DNA from: Bacillus stratosphericus
GTDB taxonomy: Bacteria; Bacillota; Bacilli; Bacillales; Bacillaceae
Direction of reading: 5' to 3'
Length of the DNA: 64,000 bases
Assembly: GCF_020524495.1 (NCBI RefSeq)
Contig: NZ_JAIVLB010000018.1
Location: 1 to 64,000 of the forward strand
Within the stretch, counting starts at the first letter, position 1; every line of letters starts with the position of its first letter. Positions 39,959 through 49,112 of this stretch are shown here, piece by piece. The position numbers and the translations under genes were made by a program. The notes below the pieces were generated by a model. It saw only the letters and a program-made list of their open reading frames with translations. It was not told the DNA's origin and did not search any database.

Positions 39959-40000
39959 ACAATGAAGTCATATTCTGCTATAGGATATGGCTTTCATTGT
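39959..40000 (+). other. Hairpin between hisC and tyrA without T-run
   Basis: ACAATGAA, a one-base offset, then GTCATATT pairs with GATATGGC and TTTCATTGT. The stem is about 16 pairs with one bulge but is followed by ACCAATCC, so it is not a standard terminator. It may protect the hisC 3' end or mark a processing site. Confidence 0.45.
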
Positions 40001-40063
40001 ACCAATCCAATATAACCTATTGAATGGGCTTGTTTAATTTTCGCGAAAAATCAGGTGATGAAC

Positions 40064-41170
40064 ATGAACGAAGCAATATTGATCGCTGGACTTGGTTTAA
40101 TTGGTGGTTCCATCGCACTATCGATTAAAAAAGAATATCCTCACAAAAAAATAATAGGCTACGATGTTTCTGATGAGCAAATGGTTGCTGCAACAAAGCT
40201 TGGTATTATTGATGCAACAGCCAATTCATTTATGGAAGGCTTGAATGAATCTAAAACGATTATTTTGGCAACGCCAGTCCAACAAACCGTCAAGATGTTA
40301 AGTGATATTGCAGGATCTGGAATTGAAAGAGAGCTAACAATTACTGATGTTGGCAGCACAAAGCAAAAGGTCGTCAATTTTGCTGAAAAAACGTTGCCTG
40401 ACCATTATCAATTTATTGGTGGACATCCAATGGCAGGCTCTCATAAATCAGGTGTCATTGCAGCAAAAGACTTTTTATTTGAAAATGCATTCTACATTTT
40501 AACGCCAGCAAATACAACGAGTCGTCCGGCTGTTGATCGTTTAAAGGATTTATTAAAAGGGACAAATGCTCATTTTATAGAAATGAGTCCAGAAGAGCAT
40601 GATGCTGTGACAAGTGTTATTAGTCATTTCCCACATATAGTTGCAGCTAGTCTTGTGCATCAAGCGTATCATTTTGAAGAACACTTCCCTCTTGTAAAAC
40701 GGTTTGCTGCTGGAGGCTTTCGTGATATTACACGGATTGCATCAAGTAATCCTGCAATGTGGCGCGATATCCTTTTGCACAATAAAAACAAGATTTTGGA
40801 CCGATTCCATGAATGGAAAAAAGAGATCGACCGCATTGAGTCCTTTGTTCAGCAAGAAGACGCTGAGGGATTATTCTCTTATTTTCAAGATGCCAAGGAA
40901 TATCGTGACGGGCTCCCTCTGCGGAAAAAAGGAGCCATTCCTGCTTTTTATGATCTTTATGTGGATGTCCCGGATTATCCTGGTGTCATTTCGGAGATTA
41001 CAGGGCATCTAGCAAGTGAAAACATTAGTATTACGAATATCCGTATTATTGAAACACGTGAAGACATTAACGGAATTTTACGCATTAGTTTTCAAACAGA
41101 TGACGATCGCAAGCGAGCAGAAATCTGTATAAAAAACAGAGCGAATTACGATACATTTTATGCTGACTGA
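40064..41170 (+). CDS. tyrA: Prephenate dehydrogenase with C-terminal ACT domain
   Basis: ATG 40064 (site CAGGTG at 40053-40058) gives 368 residues. The NAD motif GLGLIGGS lies at 9-16; catalytic region GGHPMAGSHKSG contains the key His. A C-terminal ACT domain from about residue 293 (LYVDVPDYPGVISEITGHLA) probably mediates feedback by tyrosine. Oxidatively decarboxylates prephenate to 4-hydroxyphenylpyruvate. Confidence 0.96.
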   Translation: MNEAILIAGLGLIGGSIALSIKKEYPHKKIIGYDVSDEQMVAATKLGIIDATANSFMEGLNESKTIILATPVQQTVKMLSDIAGSGIERELTITDVGSTKQKVVNFAEKTLPDHYQFIGGHPMAGSHKSGVIAAKDFLFENAFYILTPANTTSRPAVDRLKDLLKGTNAHFIEMSPEEHDAVTSVISHFPHIVAASLVHQAYHFEEHFPLVKRFAAGGFRDITRIASSNPAMWRDILLHNKNKILDRFHEWKKEIDRIESFVQQEDAEGLFSYFQDAKEYRDGLPLRKKGAIPAFYDLYVDVPDYPGVISEITGHLASENISITNIRIIETREDINGILRISFQTDDDRKRAEICIKNRANYDTFYAD

Positions 41171-41179
41171 GGTGCAAAT

Positions 41180-42466
41180 ATGAAAATTCATAAAAATGCT
41201 CCTATGAAAGGAGAAATTCATATTCCAGGTGATAAATCCATTTCTCATAGATCAGTGATGTTTGGTGCAATTGCTGATGGAACCACCGTGGTGAAAAATT
41301 TTCTTCCTGGAGCCGATTGTTTAAATACGATTGATTGTTTCAGAAAGATGGGCGTTGACATCGAGCAAAAAGGGACCGATGTTGTCATTCACGGCAAGGG
41401 GCTCAAAGAGCTTAAGGAGCCGAGTGACATCCTCGATGTTGGTAATTCTGGTACAACCATTCGTTTAATGATGGGGATCTTAGCAGGTTGTGAGTTTCAC
41501 AGTACGCTGATCGGTGACGAAAGTATTGCTAAAAGACCAATGAAACGAGTAACAGGTCCACTAAAACAATTAGGTGCCAAGATAGATGGCAGAGCAAATG
41601 GTGAATATACGCCGCTTTCTATTCGTGGAGGCAATTTAAAAGCCATCTCTTATCAGTCTCCTGTTGCTAGTGCACAAATTAAGTCTGCTGTTCTTTTAGC
41701 TGGACTTCAAGCAGAAGGAACGACGACGTTAACTGAACCACATAAATCAAGAGATCATACAGAACGAATGCTCTCAATGTTTGGTGTCTCGCTACATGAA
41801 GATGCACAAAGTGTTTCCATTGAAGGAGGACAAACGTTAAAAGCGACAGATATATTTGTCCCTGGAGATATTTCTTCAGCTGCATTCTTCCTAGTAGCTG
41901 GATCTATCGTTCCAAACAGCCGGATTATATTGAAAAATGTCGGCTTAAACAAAACAAGAACTGGTATTATTGATGTGCTGAAACAAATGGGTGCGAACTT
42001 GGATATCAATGAAGTGGATGCCAAAGGCGGAGAACCATACGGTGTTTTAACGATCTCTACCTCTTCATTAAAAGCCATTGAAATTTCTGGTGATATGATC
42101 TCCAGACTCATAGACGAAATTCCTATTATTGCGCTCCTTGCTACCCAAGCGGAAGGAACGACGATTATTAAAGATGCCGCTGAGTTAAAAGTAAAAGAAA
42201 CCAATCGAATTGATACAGTGGTTTCAGAACTCAAAAAACTTGGTGCTAATATTGAAGCAACAGATGACGGAATGAAGATTCATGGGAAAACGATGCTTAA
42301 GGGTGGCGCAGTCGTTTCAAGCTATGGAGATCACAGGATCGGCATGATGTTAGGGATTGCTGCGTGTATCACAGAGCAATCAGTCCAGATTGAAGATACA
42401 GATGCAGTACATGTATCTTATCCAAATTTCTTTGAACACATTGAATATTTAACGAAAACAGTCTGA
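41180..42466 (+). CDS. aroE: 5-enolpyruvylshikimate-3-phosphate synthase
   Basis: 428 residues. Called aroE in B. subtilis and aroA in most other bacteria. GDKSISHRS, the [18 protein letters not shown] segment, PMKRVTGPL and the C-terminal [12 protein letters not shown] are the EPSPS signatures. In the active site the LxGxxxxR-type segment reads GNSGTTIRL, where many class I enzymes have GNAGT; an alanine/serine difference like this is seen in class II enzymes. A terminator follows. Confidence 0.96.
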   Translation: MKIHKNAPMKGEIHIPGDKSISHRSVMFGAIADGTTVVKNFLPGADCLNTIDCFRKMGVDIEQKGTDVVIHGKGLKELKEPSDILDVGNSGTTIRLMMGILAGCEFHSTLIGDESIAKRPMKRVTGPLKQLGAKIDGRANGEYTPLSIRGGNLKAISYQSPVASAQIKSAVLLAGLQAEGTTTLTEPHKSRDHTERMLSMFGVSLHEDAQSVSIEGGQTLKATDIFVPGDISSAAFFLVAGSIVPNSRIILKNVGLNKTRTGIIDVLKQMGANLDINEVDAKGGEPYGVLTISTSSLKAIEISGDMISRLIDEIPIIALLATQAEGTTIIKDAAELKVKETNRIDTVVSELKKLGANIEATDDGMKIHGKTMLKGGAVVSSYGDHRIGMMLGIAACITEQSVQIEDTDAVHVSYPNFFEHIEYLTKTV

Positions 42467-42488
42467 GGATGTCCTCAGGCTTTTTCTT
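42462..42488 (+). terminator. Intrinsic terminator of the aromatic cluster
   Basis: GTCTGAGGA pairs with TCCTCAGGC around TG, followed by five T residues. Confidence 0.85.
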
Positions 42489-42524
42489 TCCTTTTGCATA
42501 TTTGAAAAAAATATAGCATAGCTT

Positions 42525-42578
42525 GTCTCAAGGTGAAACCTTGAAAAAAATCATTTTGCTCGATAAAAAATGATTTTT
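42525..42578 (+). other. Two adjacent hairpins between aroE and ypiA
   Basis: TCAAGGT pairs with ACCTTGA around GAA, then AAAATCATTTT pairs with AAAATGATTTT around a short loop. The second has A and T runs on both sides and could be a weak bidirectional terminator. The remainder of 42490-42755 is A/T-rich with no gene recognised. Confidence 0.4.
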
Positions 42579-42755
42579 GAGCGCCTACGGTTTACAAATC
42601 GTCAGTTTAGTAAAGTATGAAACGAAAAAGAGTCTTTAAAACACAAAAATGGGTTCATTTAAAAAGAGCAACATATTTGCTGGATGTGTAGCTGTCGATT
42701 ATGATATGAAGTAACAACAGTTTAGGTTTGTGGAAACAGAAAGGAACGGTTTGAT

Positions 42756-44027
42756 TTGAATAGTTCATTACAAGAAGCCATAAAATTAGTAGAGGCAGGT
42801 GAGACTGAAAAAGGACTCCAAACACTTGCTCAAGCAGAAAAGTATTTGCATGATGAAGAAAAAGCACAGGCAGCTCAGCTATACTATGACTGGGGAGATA
42901 TCGACAAAGCGCGGAATCTTATCAGTGATTTACATGAATTATACCCAGAGGAAACCGGTTTAACCTGTTTTTATGCAGAGCTATTAATTGATTCAGATGA
43001 AGAAGAGAAGGCGATTGCTGTATTAGAAACGATTTCTGAAGATGACGATGCTTATCCAGAGAGTTTATTGTTAATGGCAGATTTATATCAAATGCAAGGA
43101 CTATTTGAAGTTAGTGAACAAAAGCTTTTAAAAGCGAAAGAATTACTTCCGAATGAAGCTATCATTGATTTTGCATTAGGTGAATTGTATTTTTCTCAAG
43201 GTCTTTCAAAGAAAGCATCCGACTATTACTACAAAGTTGCTAATCAACAAAATGAGATTGGCGGTGTCAATGTATACCAGCGGCTCGCTGAATCGTTAAG
43301 CACAGCTGGAGAATTTGAGGATGCGCTTGAATGGTACGAAAAGGCAGTTCAGGATCAAGCAGATCCGAATACACTCTTTGGTTACGGACTTACAGCGATG
43401 AGAGCTGGCAGAACGAAAACATCCATACAACAGTTTTTAGAACTAAAGGATATTGATCCGTCTTATTCGTCTCTTTATATGCCTTTAGCGAAAAGTTATG
43501 AGGAAGAAGGTCTATATGAAGAGGCTTTAGAGGTAGTAAAAGAGGGTATTAAAATTGATGAGTATAACAAAGAATTATACTTATATGCTGCAAAGATTGA
43601 TTTAAAATCTGGGGATTCGGAAGATGCGAAAAAACTGCTTCAAAAAGCACTTGCTCTTGATCCAGGATATATTGAAGCGATTCAAACGCTACTTGCGATC
43701 TATTTAAATGAAGAGCTATTTGATGAAATCCTGGATGTCATTAAAGAGGTTAAAAGCTTTGGGGAAGAGGATCCAAAATGGAATTGGTTTGCTGCCTCTG
43801 CTTCTGTTGGACGAGAGGAATACAAAGACGCAGCCGAGTACTTCAAGCTTGCTCTCCCTGATTTTAATGAGGAACGTGACTTTTTATATGAATACGCTTC
43901 GTTTCTTTTAGAAGAAAGCAGACAGAAAGAAGCATTGCCGTTATTACGAAAAGTTCTTCAGAAAGATGGCACGAACGAAGAAATTGAAGAAACGATTTTA
44001 AGAATTGAAGATGAATTTTCCTTATAG
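42756..44027 (+). CDS. ypiA: YpiA, TPR-repeat protein
   Basis: 423 residues from TTG 42756 behind AAGGAACGG. It is strongly acidic and composed almost entirely of tetratricopeptide-like helical hairpins (for example ALEWYEKAVQDQADPNTLFGYGLTAMRAG and EDAKKLLQKALALDPGY-type units). No signal or membrane segment, so cytoplasmic. TPR proteins mediate protein contacts; the partner is unknown. Upstream of ypiB and ypiF as in B. subtilis. Confidence 0.88.
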   Translation: MNSSLQEAIKLVEAGETEKGLQTLAQAEKYLHDEEKAQAAQLYYDWGDIDKARNLISDLHELYPEETGLTCFYAELLIDSDEEEKAIAVLETISEDDDAYPESLLLMADLYQMQGLFEVSEQKLLKAKELLPNEAIIDFALGELYFSQGLSKKASDYYYKVANQQNEIGGVNVYQRLAESLSTAGEFEDALEWYEKAVQDQADPNTLFGYGLTAMRAGRTKTSIQQFLELKDIDPSYSSLYMPLAKSYEEEGLYEEALEVVKEGIKIDEYNKELYLYAAKIDLKSGDSEDAKKLLQKALALDPGYIEAIQTLLAIYLNEELFDEILDVIKEVKSFGEEDPKWNWFAASASVGREEYKDAAEYFKLALPDFNEERDFLYEYASFLLEESRQKEALPLLRKVLQKDGTNEEIEETILRIEDEFSL

Positions 44028-44102
44028 TATGCAGGAATGAAGAACTGGTTTGTTGAATAATTCATGTATAGCAATTTAATTTACGATAGAGGAGGGAATA
44101 AC

Positions 44103-44642
44103 ATGCAGACCCCTGTTTCTGTCAATGAAAAGAAGGAATTTATCCGGTGGTTCTTAAACCATTATCAGTTAAAGCGAAGAGAGTGTGTTTGGATATTAAA
44201 TTATTTAATGAGTCACGACTCTTTGATGGAAAAGGTTCATTTTGTAGAGCAAGCAGAATTTTGCCCAAGGGGAATTATCATGTCAACACACTGTGTGGAT
44301 GAAGTTCCCTTTAGATTTTATAAAGAAAACATTATGACGACAGATGCTGAGAAATCATTCCATGATATTCGTTTGAATAAACAGCAGGATTTGTTTATTC
44401 AATTGAATTTCCGTTCTGCTTTTCGTTCGCCGGAATATGCAGCAGTCCTTGAAACAAATCCGCATATTCCTAAGGATCTTTATGAAAATGAAAAAGATAA
44501 GGATCTCGCTGAGAAAGTGCTAGAGCACTCTATCGCTACTTTTCAAAAAGAACGACTCATGAAAGAAATAGATGAAGCCCTTGACCGTCATGATCAAGAA
44601 ACATTTAATAAGTTAGCAAAAGAATTGAGCCTATTATCATAA
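44103..44642 (+). CDS. ypiB: YpiB, UPF0302 protein with IDEAL domain
   Basis: 179 residues from ATG 44103 behind GAGGAGGG; the upstream extension to 44064 is unlikely. The C-terminal segment [20 protein letters not shown] is an IDEAL-type domain, named after its conserved residues. The N-terminal UPF0302 domain has no known activity. Related proteins interact with the LPS/peptidoglycan or Clp systems in other contexts; no function is assigned here. Confidence 0.87.
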   Translation: MQTPVSVNEKKEFIRWFLNHYQLKRRECVWILNYLMSHDSLMEKVHFVEQAEFCPRGIIMSTHCVDEVPFRFYKENIMTTDAEKSFHDIRLNKQQDLFIQLNFRSAFRSPEYAAVLETNPHIPKDLYENEKDKDLAEKVLEHSIATFQKERLMKEIDEALDRHDQETFNKLAKELSLLS

Positions 44643-44650
44643 ACTGAACC

Positions 44651-44682
44651 AATAAGCCTTGCCCATACAGGCAGGGCTTATG
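44651..44682 (+). other. Hairpin between ypiB and ypiF
   Basis: ATAAGCC pairs with GGGCTTAT, with an inner GCC/GGC, around CATACA. No T-run follows, so it probably does not end transcription fully. Confidence 0.5.
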
Positions 44683-44702
44683 TCATGAAAGAGGGGAAAT
44701 AG

Positions 44703-45149
44703 ATGAAGTTTCAGGCGGAGGATACTGATCGCTTCTTGAAATCTAAAGATTACATTGATACCGCTATCATTCCATTAGTTGGAATGGATGCAGGCCAAAT
44801 CAAACAAAGCGTGTCTTTAGGTGAGTTTACAATACTTGTAGCAGAGGAACTTGAAAGGCAGCTGAAAGGGCGAGTATTTCTTTTTCCTCCTCATACATAT
44901 TTAGAAATAAATGATCGTAAGCAAGAAGACATACTTGCGGTTAAACAGTCTTTACAAGAACATTTTCAGCATGTTGTGTTTATCACATCCGATCACAATT
45001 GGAAAGAGTACTTAGAAATGAGTGAATCGGCATTTATGTTGAAGCCGGTTCCGCTAGAGCATCTAAAGGTCGAATTAAAGCAAAAAATCATTCAAGACAG
45101 TGTAGAACAAATTTTGAACTTTTTGTTACAAAAGTGGAACCCTTCATAA
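44703..45149 (+). CDS. ypiF: YpiF, DUF2487 protein
   Basis: 148 residues, ATG preceded by GAGGGG. Cytoplasmic by composition. No catalytic motif recognised. Position immediately upstream of qcrA matches B. subtilis, and the family is often next to the menaquinol:cytochrome c reductase genes. A separate qcr promoter lies between the two. Confidence 0.84.
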   Translation: MKFQAEDTDRFLKSKDYIDTAIIPLVGMDAGQIKQSVSLGEFTILVAEELERQLKGRVFLFPPHTYLEINDRKQEDILAVKQSLQEHFQHVVFITSDHNWKEYLEMSESAFMLKPVPLEHLKVELKQKIIQDSVEQILNFLLQKWNPS

Positions 45150-45188
45150 AAACCCTTACATTTGCATTGTACATAGCTTTTTAGGCTG

Positions 45189-45217
45189 TTGACCTTGTGA
45201 ATAGATTGATATATTAT
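45189..45217 (+). promoter_or_regulatory. Promoter of qcrABC
   Basis: TTGACC (45189-45194) and TATTAT (45212-45217) are spaced 17. About 75 bases follow before qcrA. In B. subtilis qcr is repressed by AbrB and controlled with growth phase; an operator was not identified here. Confidence 0.65.
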
Positions 45218-45291
45218 GAGGGTGTCCTAGTTTTATGAAATTTTTTCTAATTCAGTTATAAAGTAGCTGACGACCTGAGGGGGGGAAAAAA

Positions 45292-45798
45292 ATGAGCGAG
45301 AAGAGACATGGAGTGTCCAGGCGTCAATTTTTGAATTACACGTTGACAGGCGTGGGGGGATTTATGGCCGCTGGAATGCTCATGCCTATGGTTCGCTTTG
45401 CGCTTGACCCTGTGCTAAAAGGAACAGAGGAGCAGGATATGGTTCAAGTTGTCAGTGTGGATGAACTGACAAATGAACCAAAGCGCTTTGACTTTAAAAT
45501 TGATCAAGTTGACGCGTGGTATGAGTCAAAGGAATCTAGGTCAGCATGGGTGTACAAAGAAGGAGATGAAATTGTCGCTTTATCGCCAATCTGTAAACAT
45601 TTAGGATGTACAGTGAACTGGAACAGTGATCCGAAAAATCCAAACAAATTTTTCTGCCCATGTCACTATGGGCTGTACGACAAGGATGGTACAAACGTAC
45701 CCGGAACTCCACCGCTTGCACCGCTTGACCATTATAAGCAGCAAGTGAAGGACGGATACCTCTATCTTGGAAAAGCTGTGCCGAAAGGGGAAGGGTAA
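45292..45798 (+). CDS. qcrA: Menaquinol:cytochrome c reductase, Rieske iron-sulfur subunit
   Basis: 168 residues. Basic twin-arginine-like N terminus (VSRRQFLNY) leads into a membrane helix, as in Tat-exported Rieske proteins. [2Fe-2S] ligands are C101 and H103 in CKHLGC and C122 and H125 in CPCH; C106 and C124 form the structural disulfide. It passes electrons from menaquinol towards cytochrome c in the bc complex. A GAGGGGGG site precedes the ATG. Confidence 0.96.
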   Translation: MSEKRHGVSRRQFLNYTLTGVGGFMAAGMLMPMVRFALDPVLKGTEEQDMVQVVSVDELTNEPKRFDFKIDQVDAWYESKESRSAWVYKEGDEIVALSPICKHLGCTVNWNSDPKNPNKFFCPCHYGLYDKDGTNVPGTPPLAPLDHYKQQVKDGYLYLGKAVPKGEG

Positions 45799-45800
45799 CG

Positions 45801-46475
45801 ATGCTTAACAAGATTTATGATTGGGTAGATGAGCGGCTAGACATTACACCGATATGGAGAGATATTGCGGATCATGAGGTGCCAGAGCACGTCAATCCAG
45901 CGCATCATTTCTCCGCCTTTGTGTATTGTTTTGGCGGTTTAACGTTTTTTGTGACAGTAATTCAAGTCCTTTCGGGCATGTTTTTAACGATGTATTATGT
46001 ACCGGACATTAAAAATGCATGGGAATCTGTTTATTATTTGCAAAATGAAGTGGCATTCGGACAGATTGTCAGAGGAATGCATCATTGGGGTGCGAGCCTA
46101 GTTATTGTCATGATGTTTTTACATACGCTAAGGGTCTTTTTCCAAGGGGCGTATAAGAAGCCTAGAGAGCTAAACTGGATTGTTGGTGTGCTCATTTTCT
46201 TTGTGATGCTTGGACTTGGTTTTACAGGTTATCTTTTACCATGGGATATGAAGGCGCTGTTTGCAACGAAGGTTGGTCTTCAAATTGCAGAGGCGACACC
46301 TTTCATTGGAAAAGAGATTAAAACGCTGCTTGCAGGTCATCCTGACATTGTAGGAGCACAAACGCTGACGAGATTTTTTGCTATCCATGTCTTTTTCTTG
46401 CCAGCGGCATTATTTGGGCTCATGGCTGCCCACTTTATTATGATTCGTAAGCAAGGAATTTCTGGACCGCTATAA
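45801..46475 (+). CDS. qcrB: Menaquinol:cytochrome c reductase, cytochrome b subunit
   Basis: 224 residues of cytochrome b6 type with four membrane helices. Heme-ligating histidines lie in GMHHWGASL and TLRVFFQGAY on one pair and FAIHVFFLPA on the other. The split into b6 (QcrB) and subunit-IV plus cytochrome c (QcrC) is typical of Bacillus. Starts two bases after qcrA. Confidence 0.96.
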   Translation: MLNKIYDWVDERLDITPIWRDIADHEVPEHVNPAHHFSAFVYCFGGLTFFVTVIQVLSGMFLTMYYVPDIKNAWESVYYLQNEVAFGQIVRGMHHWGASLVIVMMFLHTLRVFFQGAYKKPRELNWIVGVLIFFVMLGLGFTGYLLPWDMKALFATKVGLQIAEATPFIGKEIKTLLAGHPDIVGAQTLTRFFAIHVFFLPAALFGLMAAHFIMIRKQGISGPL

Positions 46476-46515
46476 AATATGCGTTTGATGAATGTTCTAT
46501 GAGGAGGGGATGACT

Positions 46516-47283
46516 TTGCATAGGGGAAAAGGGATGAAGTTTGTCGGAGATTCCAGAATTCCGGCAGAAAGAAAACCTAACATACCTAAAGACTATTCCG
46601 AATATCCGGGAAAAACAGAAGCCTTTTGGCCGAACTTTCTTTTAAAGGAATGGCTTGTAGGTGCCGTTTTTTTAATTGGATTTCTTGTCCTAACTGTTGT
46701 TCATGCACCTCCGCTTGAGCGGATGGCTGATCCAACAGATACTGGCTATATTCCGCTGCCAGACTGGTATTTTCTATTTTTGTACCAGTTATTAAAATAT
46801 GAATTTGCTGCAGGAAGCTATACTGTAGTTGGCGCAATGATTATGCCGGGAATTGCGTTTGGTGCACTTTTGCTCGCACCATTTCTTGATTCTGGTTCTG
46901 AACGCAGACCGTATAGAAGACCGATTGCAGTCGGGATGATGATCCTTGCAGTTGGTGCAGCAACCTATTTAACTTGGGAGTCTGTTGCTACTCATGATTG
47001 GGAAGCAGCTGCGAAACAAGGTGAAATTAAGAAAGAAGCGGAGATTGACACTTCAGCCGAAGAGTATAAAATTTATCAAGAGCAGACGTGTATTTCCTGT
47101 CACGGTGATAATATGCAGGGCGGTGCAGCTGGACCGTCACTTGTTGACAATGGCCTAGCTCCTGAGGAAATCGCTAAAATCGCTGTAGAAGGAAAAGGCA
47201 ACATGCCTAAGGGTATCTTTAAAGGCAGCGATGAAGAGCTTGAAAAGCTTTCTAAATATTTATCTGAGGTCAAATCTAAATAA
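46516..47283 (+). CDS. qcrC: Menaquinol:cytochrome c reductase, subunit IV fused to cytochrome c
   Basis: TTG 46516 (site GAGGAGGGG) starts MHRGKGMKFVGDSRIP and gives 255 residues. The N-terminal half has three membrane helices with the PDWYFLFLYQLLKY quinol-site motif. The C-terminal domain is a c-type cytochrome with C192-I-S-C195-H196 and an axial Met near NMPKG. Electron transfer would go to caa3 oxidase or cytochrome c. Confidence 0.95.
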   Translation: MHRGKGMKFVGDSRIPAERKPNIPKDYSEYPGKTEAFWPNFLLKEWLVGAVFLIGFLVLTVVHAPPLERMADPTDTGYIPLPDWYFLFLYQLLKYEFAAGSYTVVGAMIMPGIAFGALLLAPFLDSGSERRPYRRPIAVGMMILAVGAATYLTWESVATHDWEAAAKQGEIKKEAEIDTSAEEYKIYQEQTCISCHGDNMQGGAAGPSLVDNGLAPEEIAKIAVEGKGNMPKGIFKGSDEELEKLSKYLSEVKSK

Positions 47284-47325
47284 TTCAGTTGTTTAAATGC
47301 AAGTACAAGGATATACTCAAAAGAG

Positions 47326-47355
47326 AAAAAAGCTGGCGCAGTCAGCTTTTTTTCT
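47326..47355 (+). terminator. Intrinsic terminator after qcrABC
   Basis: AAAAAAGCTG pairs with CAGCTTTTTT around GCGCAGT. Confidence 0.88.
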
Positions 47356-47373
47356 GATTTTAACAGATCGTGA

Positions 47374-47979
47374 GTGAAGAGAAATATGAGATGGATTCAA
47401 TATCTGCTAGCCACACGCTACATGCTTGTGCTGGTGCTCATTGTTAACTTTGTTGGCACTGTGTATGGATACTACTGGTATATTCCGCAGATCGTAGAGA
47501 CGCCGGCTATCTTTTTACCTTTTGTTCCAGACAGCCCAACGGCAAGCTTTTTCTTTTTATTTGTATTACTTGCATTTCTGATGAAACGTCGCGCCCCTTA
47601 TTTTGAAGCACTTGCCCTCGTAACCTTGATCAAATATGGGTTGTGGGCGGTAGGGATGAATATCTTCGTTCTTTTATCTGTTGATGATTTTCCGTGGGAA
47701 GGGTATATGCTGATTGGTTCACACTTTGCCATGGCGGTTCAGGCGGTTTTATTTGCGCCGTATTATCGTTTTCAGATGCGCCATTTGGTTGTAGCTGGCA
47801 TATGGATTTTACATAATGATGTGATTGATTATGTATTTGGTATGATGCCGCGTTATTCTATGCTTTCTGCGTATTCGAATGAGATCGGCTATGTCACGTT
47901 TTGGTTAAGTATCGCTGTTCTTCTTGTCTCGTATTATCTCGTCATATCCAAAAAATCGATCAAGCTTGAACTCCCTTAA
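47374..47979 (+). CDS. ypjA: YpjA, DUF1405 membrane protein
   Basis: About 201 residues with some five or six membrane helices and the YYWYIPQI segment near the start. The start is GTG 47374 or ATG 47386; neither has a strong ribosome-binding site. Family function is unknown; it is commonly next to qcr genes. Confidence 0.82.
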   Translation: MKRNMRWIQYLLATRYMLVLVLIVNFVGTVYGYYWYIPQIVETPAIFLPFVPDSPTASFFFLFVLLAFLMKRRAPYFEALALVTLIKYGLWAVGMNIFVLLSVDDFPWEGYMLIGSHFAMAVQAVLFAPYYRFQMRHLVVAGIWILHNDVIDYVFGMMPRYSMLSAYSNEIGYVTFWLSIAVLLVSYYLVISKKSIKLELP

Positions 47980-48044
47980 CAATGTTGGTCTAACCTTGTC
48001 CTTTTCTTCATACGCTGTATAGAGAAGGGCTAGGAGGGACTTGC

Positions 48045-48848
48045 ATGAAACGAAAGCCAATCGCGATGATTCTATTATTTTTTCTCGTATGTCATCCAGC
48101 TGCTGCTAAAGGTGAGGATACAGCCGCTATAGCGCTGCAAGAATTAACGGAACTATCAGATTCAATCTTTCAATTAACGAGACAAGCTAAATATGATGAA
48201 GCATTACAAGTCGCATTGTATGTTGAAAAGACATTTAAAGCTGAGAATTGGCATGGAACTCTACCGAATACACAGGTGCGGCAAATTACACTTGGCTATC
48301 AAGATATGATTAAAGGGCTCCCGCAGGAAGACTTGAATGAGCGCGAAAAACTTCGTTATGCCTCTCAGTTTAGAATGCTGCTCGATGCGATTCAATCAGA
48401 CTCTGAACCTCTGTGGGGTTCGCTCGAAAAGCCCATTATGGAATCTTTTCTTACTTTGAAAAAGGAAGTGAAAGATCCAGAATCGACGATGTTCTATGAA
48501 ACTTGGAATGAGCTGGTTTCTTTATACGATATGATTTATCCGAGTTTAACCATCGATATTTCGCCAGAAAAGCTTCAAACCATTAAGCAGCACATGGAAG
48601 TGATCGAACAAGGGGAATTTTTAAAAGCATCTAGTGGGACAAAGCTTGAGCGCCTCACAAAGCTGGAAGAGGATTTATCGAGTGTGTTTGCTCACGTCGA
48701 TCAAGATGAAGCCGATCCATCACTTTTATGGGTCATCTTAACAACAGGAAGTATTATTTTATTAACGTTAACGTATGTTGGGTTCCGAAAATACCGTGCT
48801 GAAAAAGAAAAGAAGCAAAAGCGGCAAGCTGATTACCCAAAGTCATAA
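48045..48848 (+). CDS. ypjB: YpjB, sporulation protein
   Basis: 267 residues with an N-terminal signal peptide (to about AAAKGED) and one C-terminal membrane helix near 225-243, so most of the protein lies outside the cell membrane or in the intermembrane space. Matches the YpjB sporulation family by position and architecture. No catalytic motif. Its downstream terminator region is interrupted by an IS remnant. Confidence 0.84.
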   Translation: MKRKPIAMILLFFLVCHPAAAKGEDTAAIALQELTELSDSIFQLTRQAKYDEALQVALYVEKTFKAENWHGTLPNTQVRQITLGYQDMIKGLPQEDLNEREKLRYASQFRMLLDAIQSDSEPLWGSLEKPIMESFLTLKKEVKDPESTMFYETWNELVSLYDMIYPSLTIDISPEKLQTIKQHMEVIEQGEFLKASSGTKLERLTKLEEDLSSVFAHVDQDEADPSLLWVILTTGSIILLTLTYVGFRKYRAEKEKKQKRQADYPKS

Positions 48849-48871
48849 AAAAAGAAGCACCATTTTTCAAG

Positions 48872-49068
48872 TGACCCCCTAAATTTGGACACGGGTTTTT
48901 ATTAGACAGCTTTCGAGTCATGAGTTCGATATTGTATGGGACTCATGACTTTTAGTTTTGTCTTTATTCGTTTTTAATTGTAGTAATCAATATATTGCTC
49001 AAGTTCTTGCTTAAAGTGGTCGATGTTCTCAAATGCTTTTAGGTACATAAATTCAGACTTTAAGATAC
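48872..49068 (-). pseudogene. Decayed 3' remnant of an IS3-family element
   Basis: On the minus strand one frame reads [19 protein letters not shown], on to DYYN, then a TAA stop, then KRIKTKLKVMSPIQYRTHDS and a final stop. This is the C-terminal end of an IS3/IS150-type transposase with an in-frame nonsense codon at the usual NN position of the YYNNKRIK motif. The plus-strand TGACCCCC start at 48872 looks like a terminal inverted repeat. The rest of the element is missing. It differs from the element at the left edge of the window. Confidence 0.82.
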
Positions 49069-49070
49069 CT

Positions 49071-49112
49071 CCAAATGTTAGATTGTGTCTAACATTTGGG
49101 GCTTCTTTTTTT
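49071..49112. terminator. Terminator between ypjB and ypjC
   Basis: CCAAATGTTAGA (49071-49082) pairs perfectly with TCTAACATTTGG (49088-49099), then GGCTTC and a T-run. It lies just past the IS remnant and against the ypjC stop (49111-49113). Confidence 0.8.
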
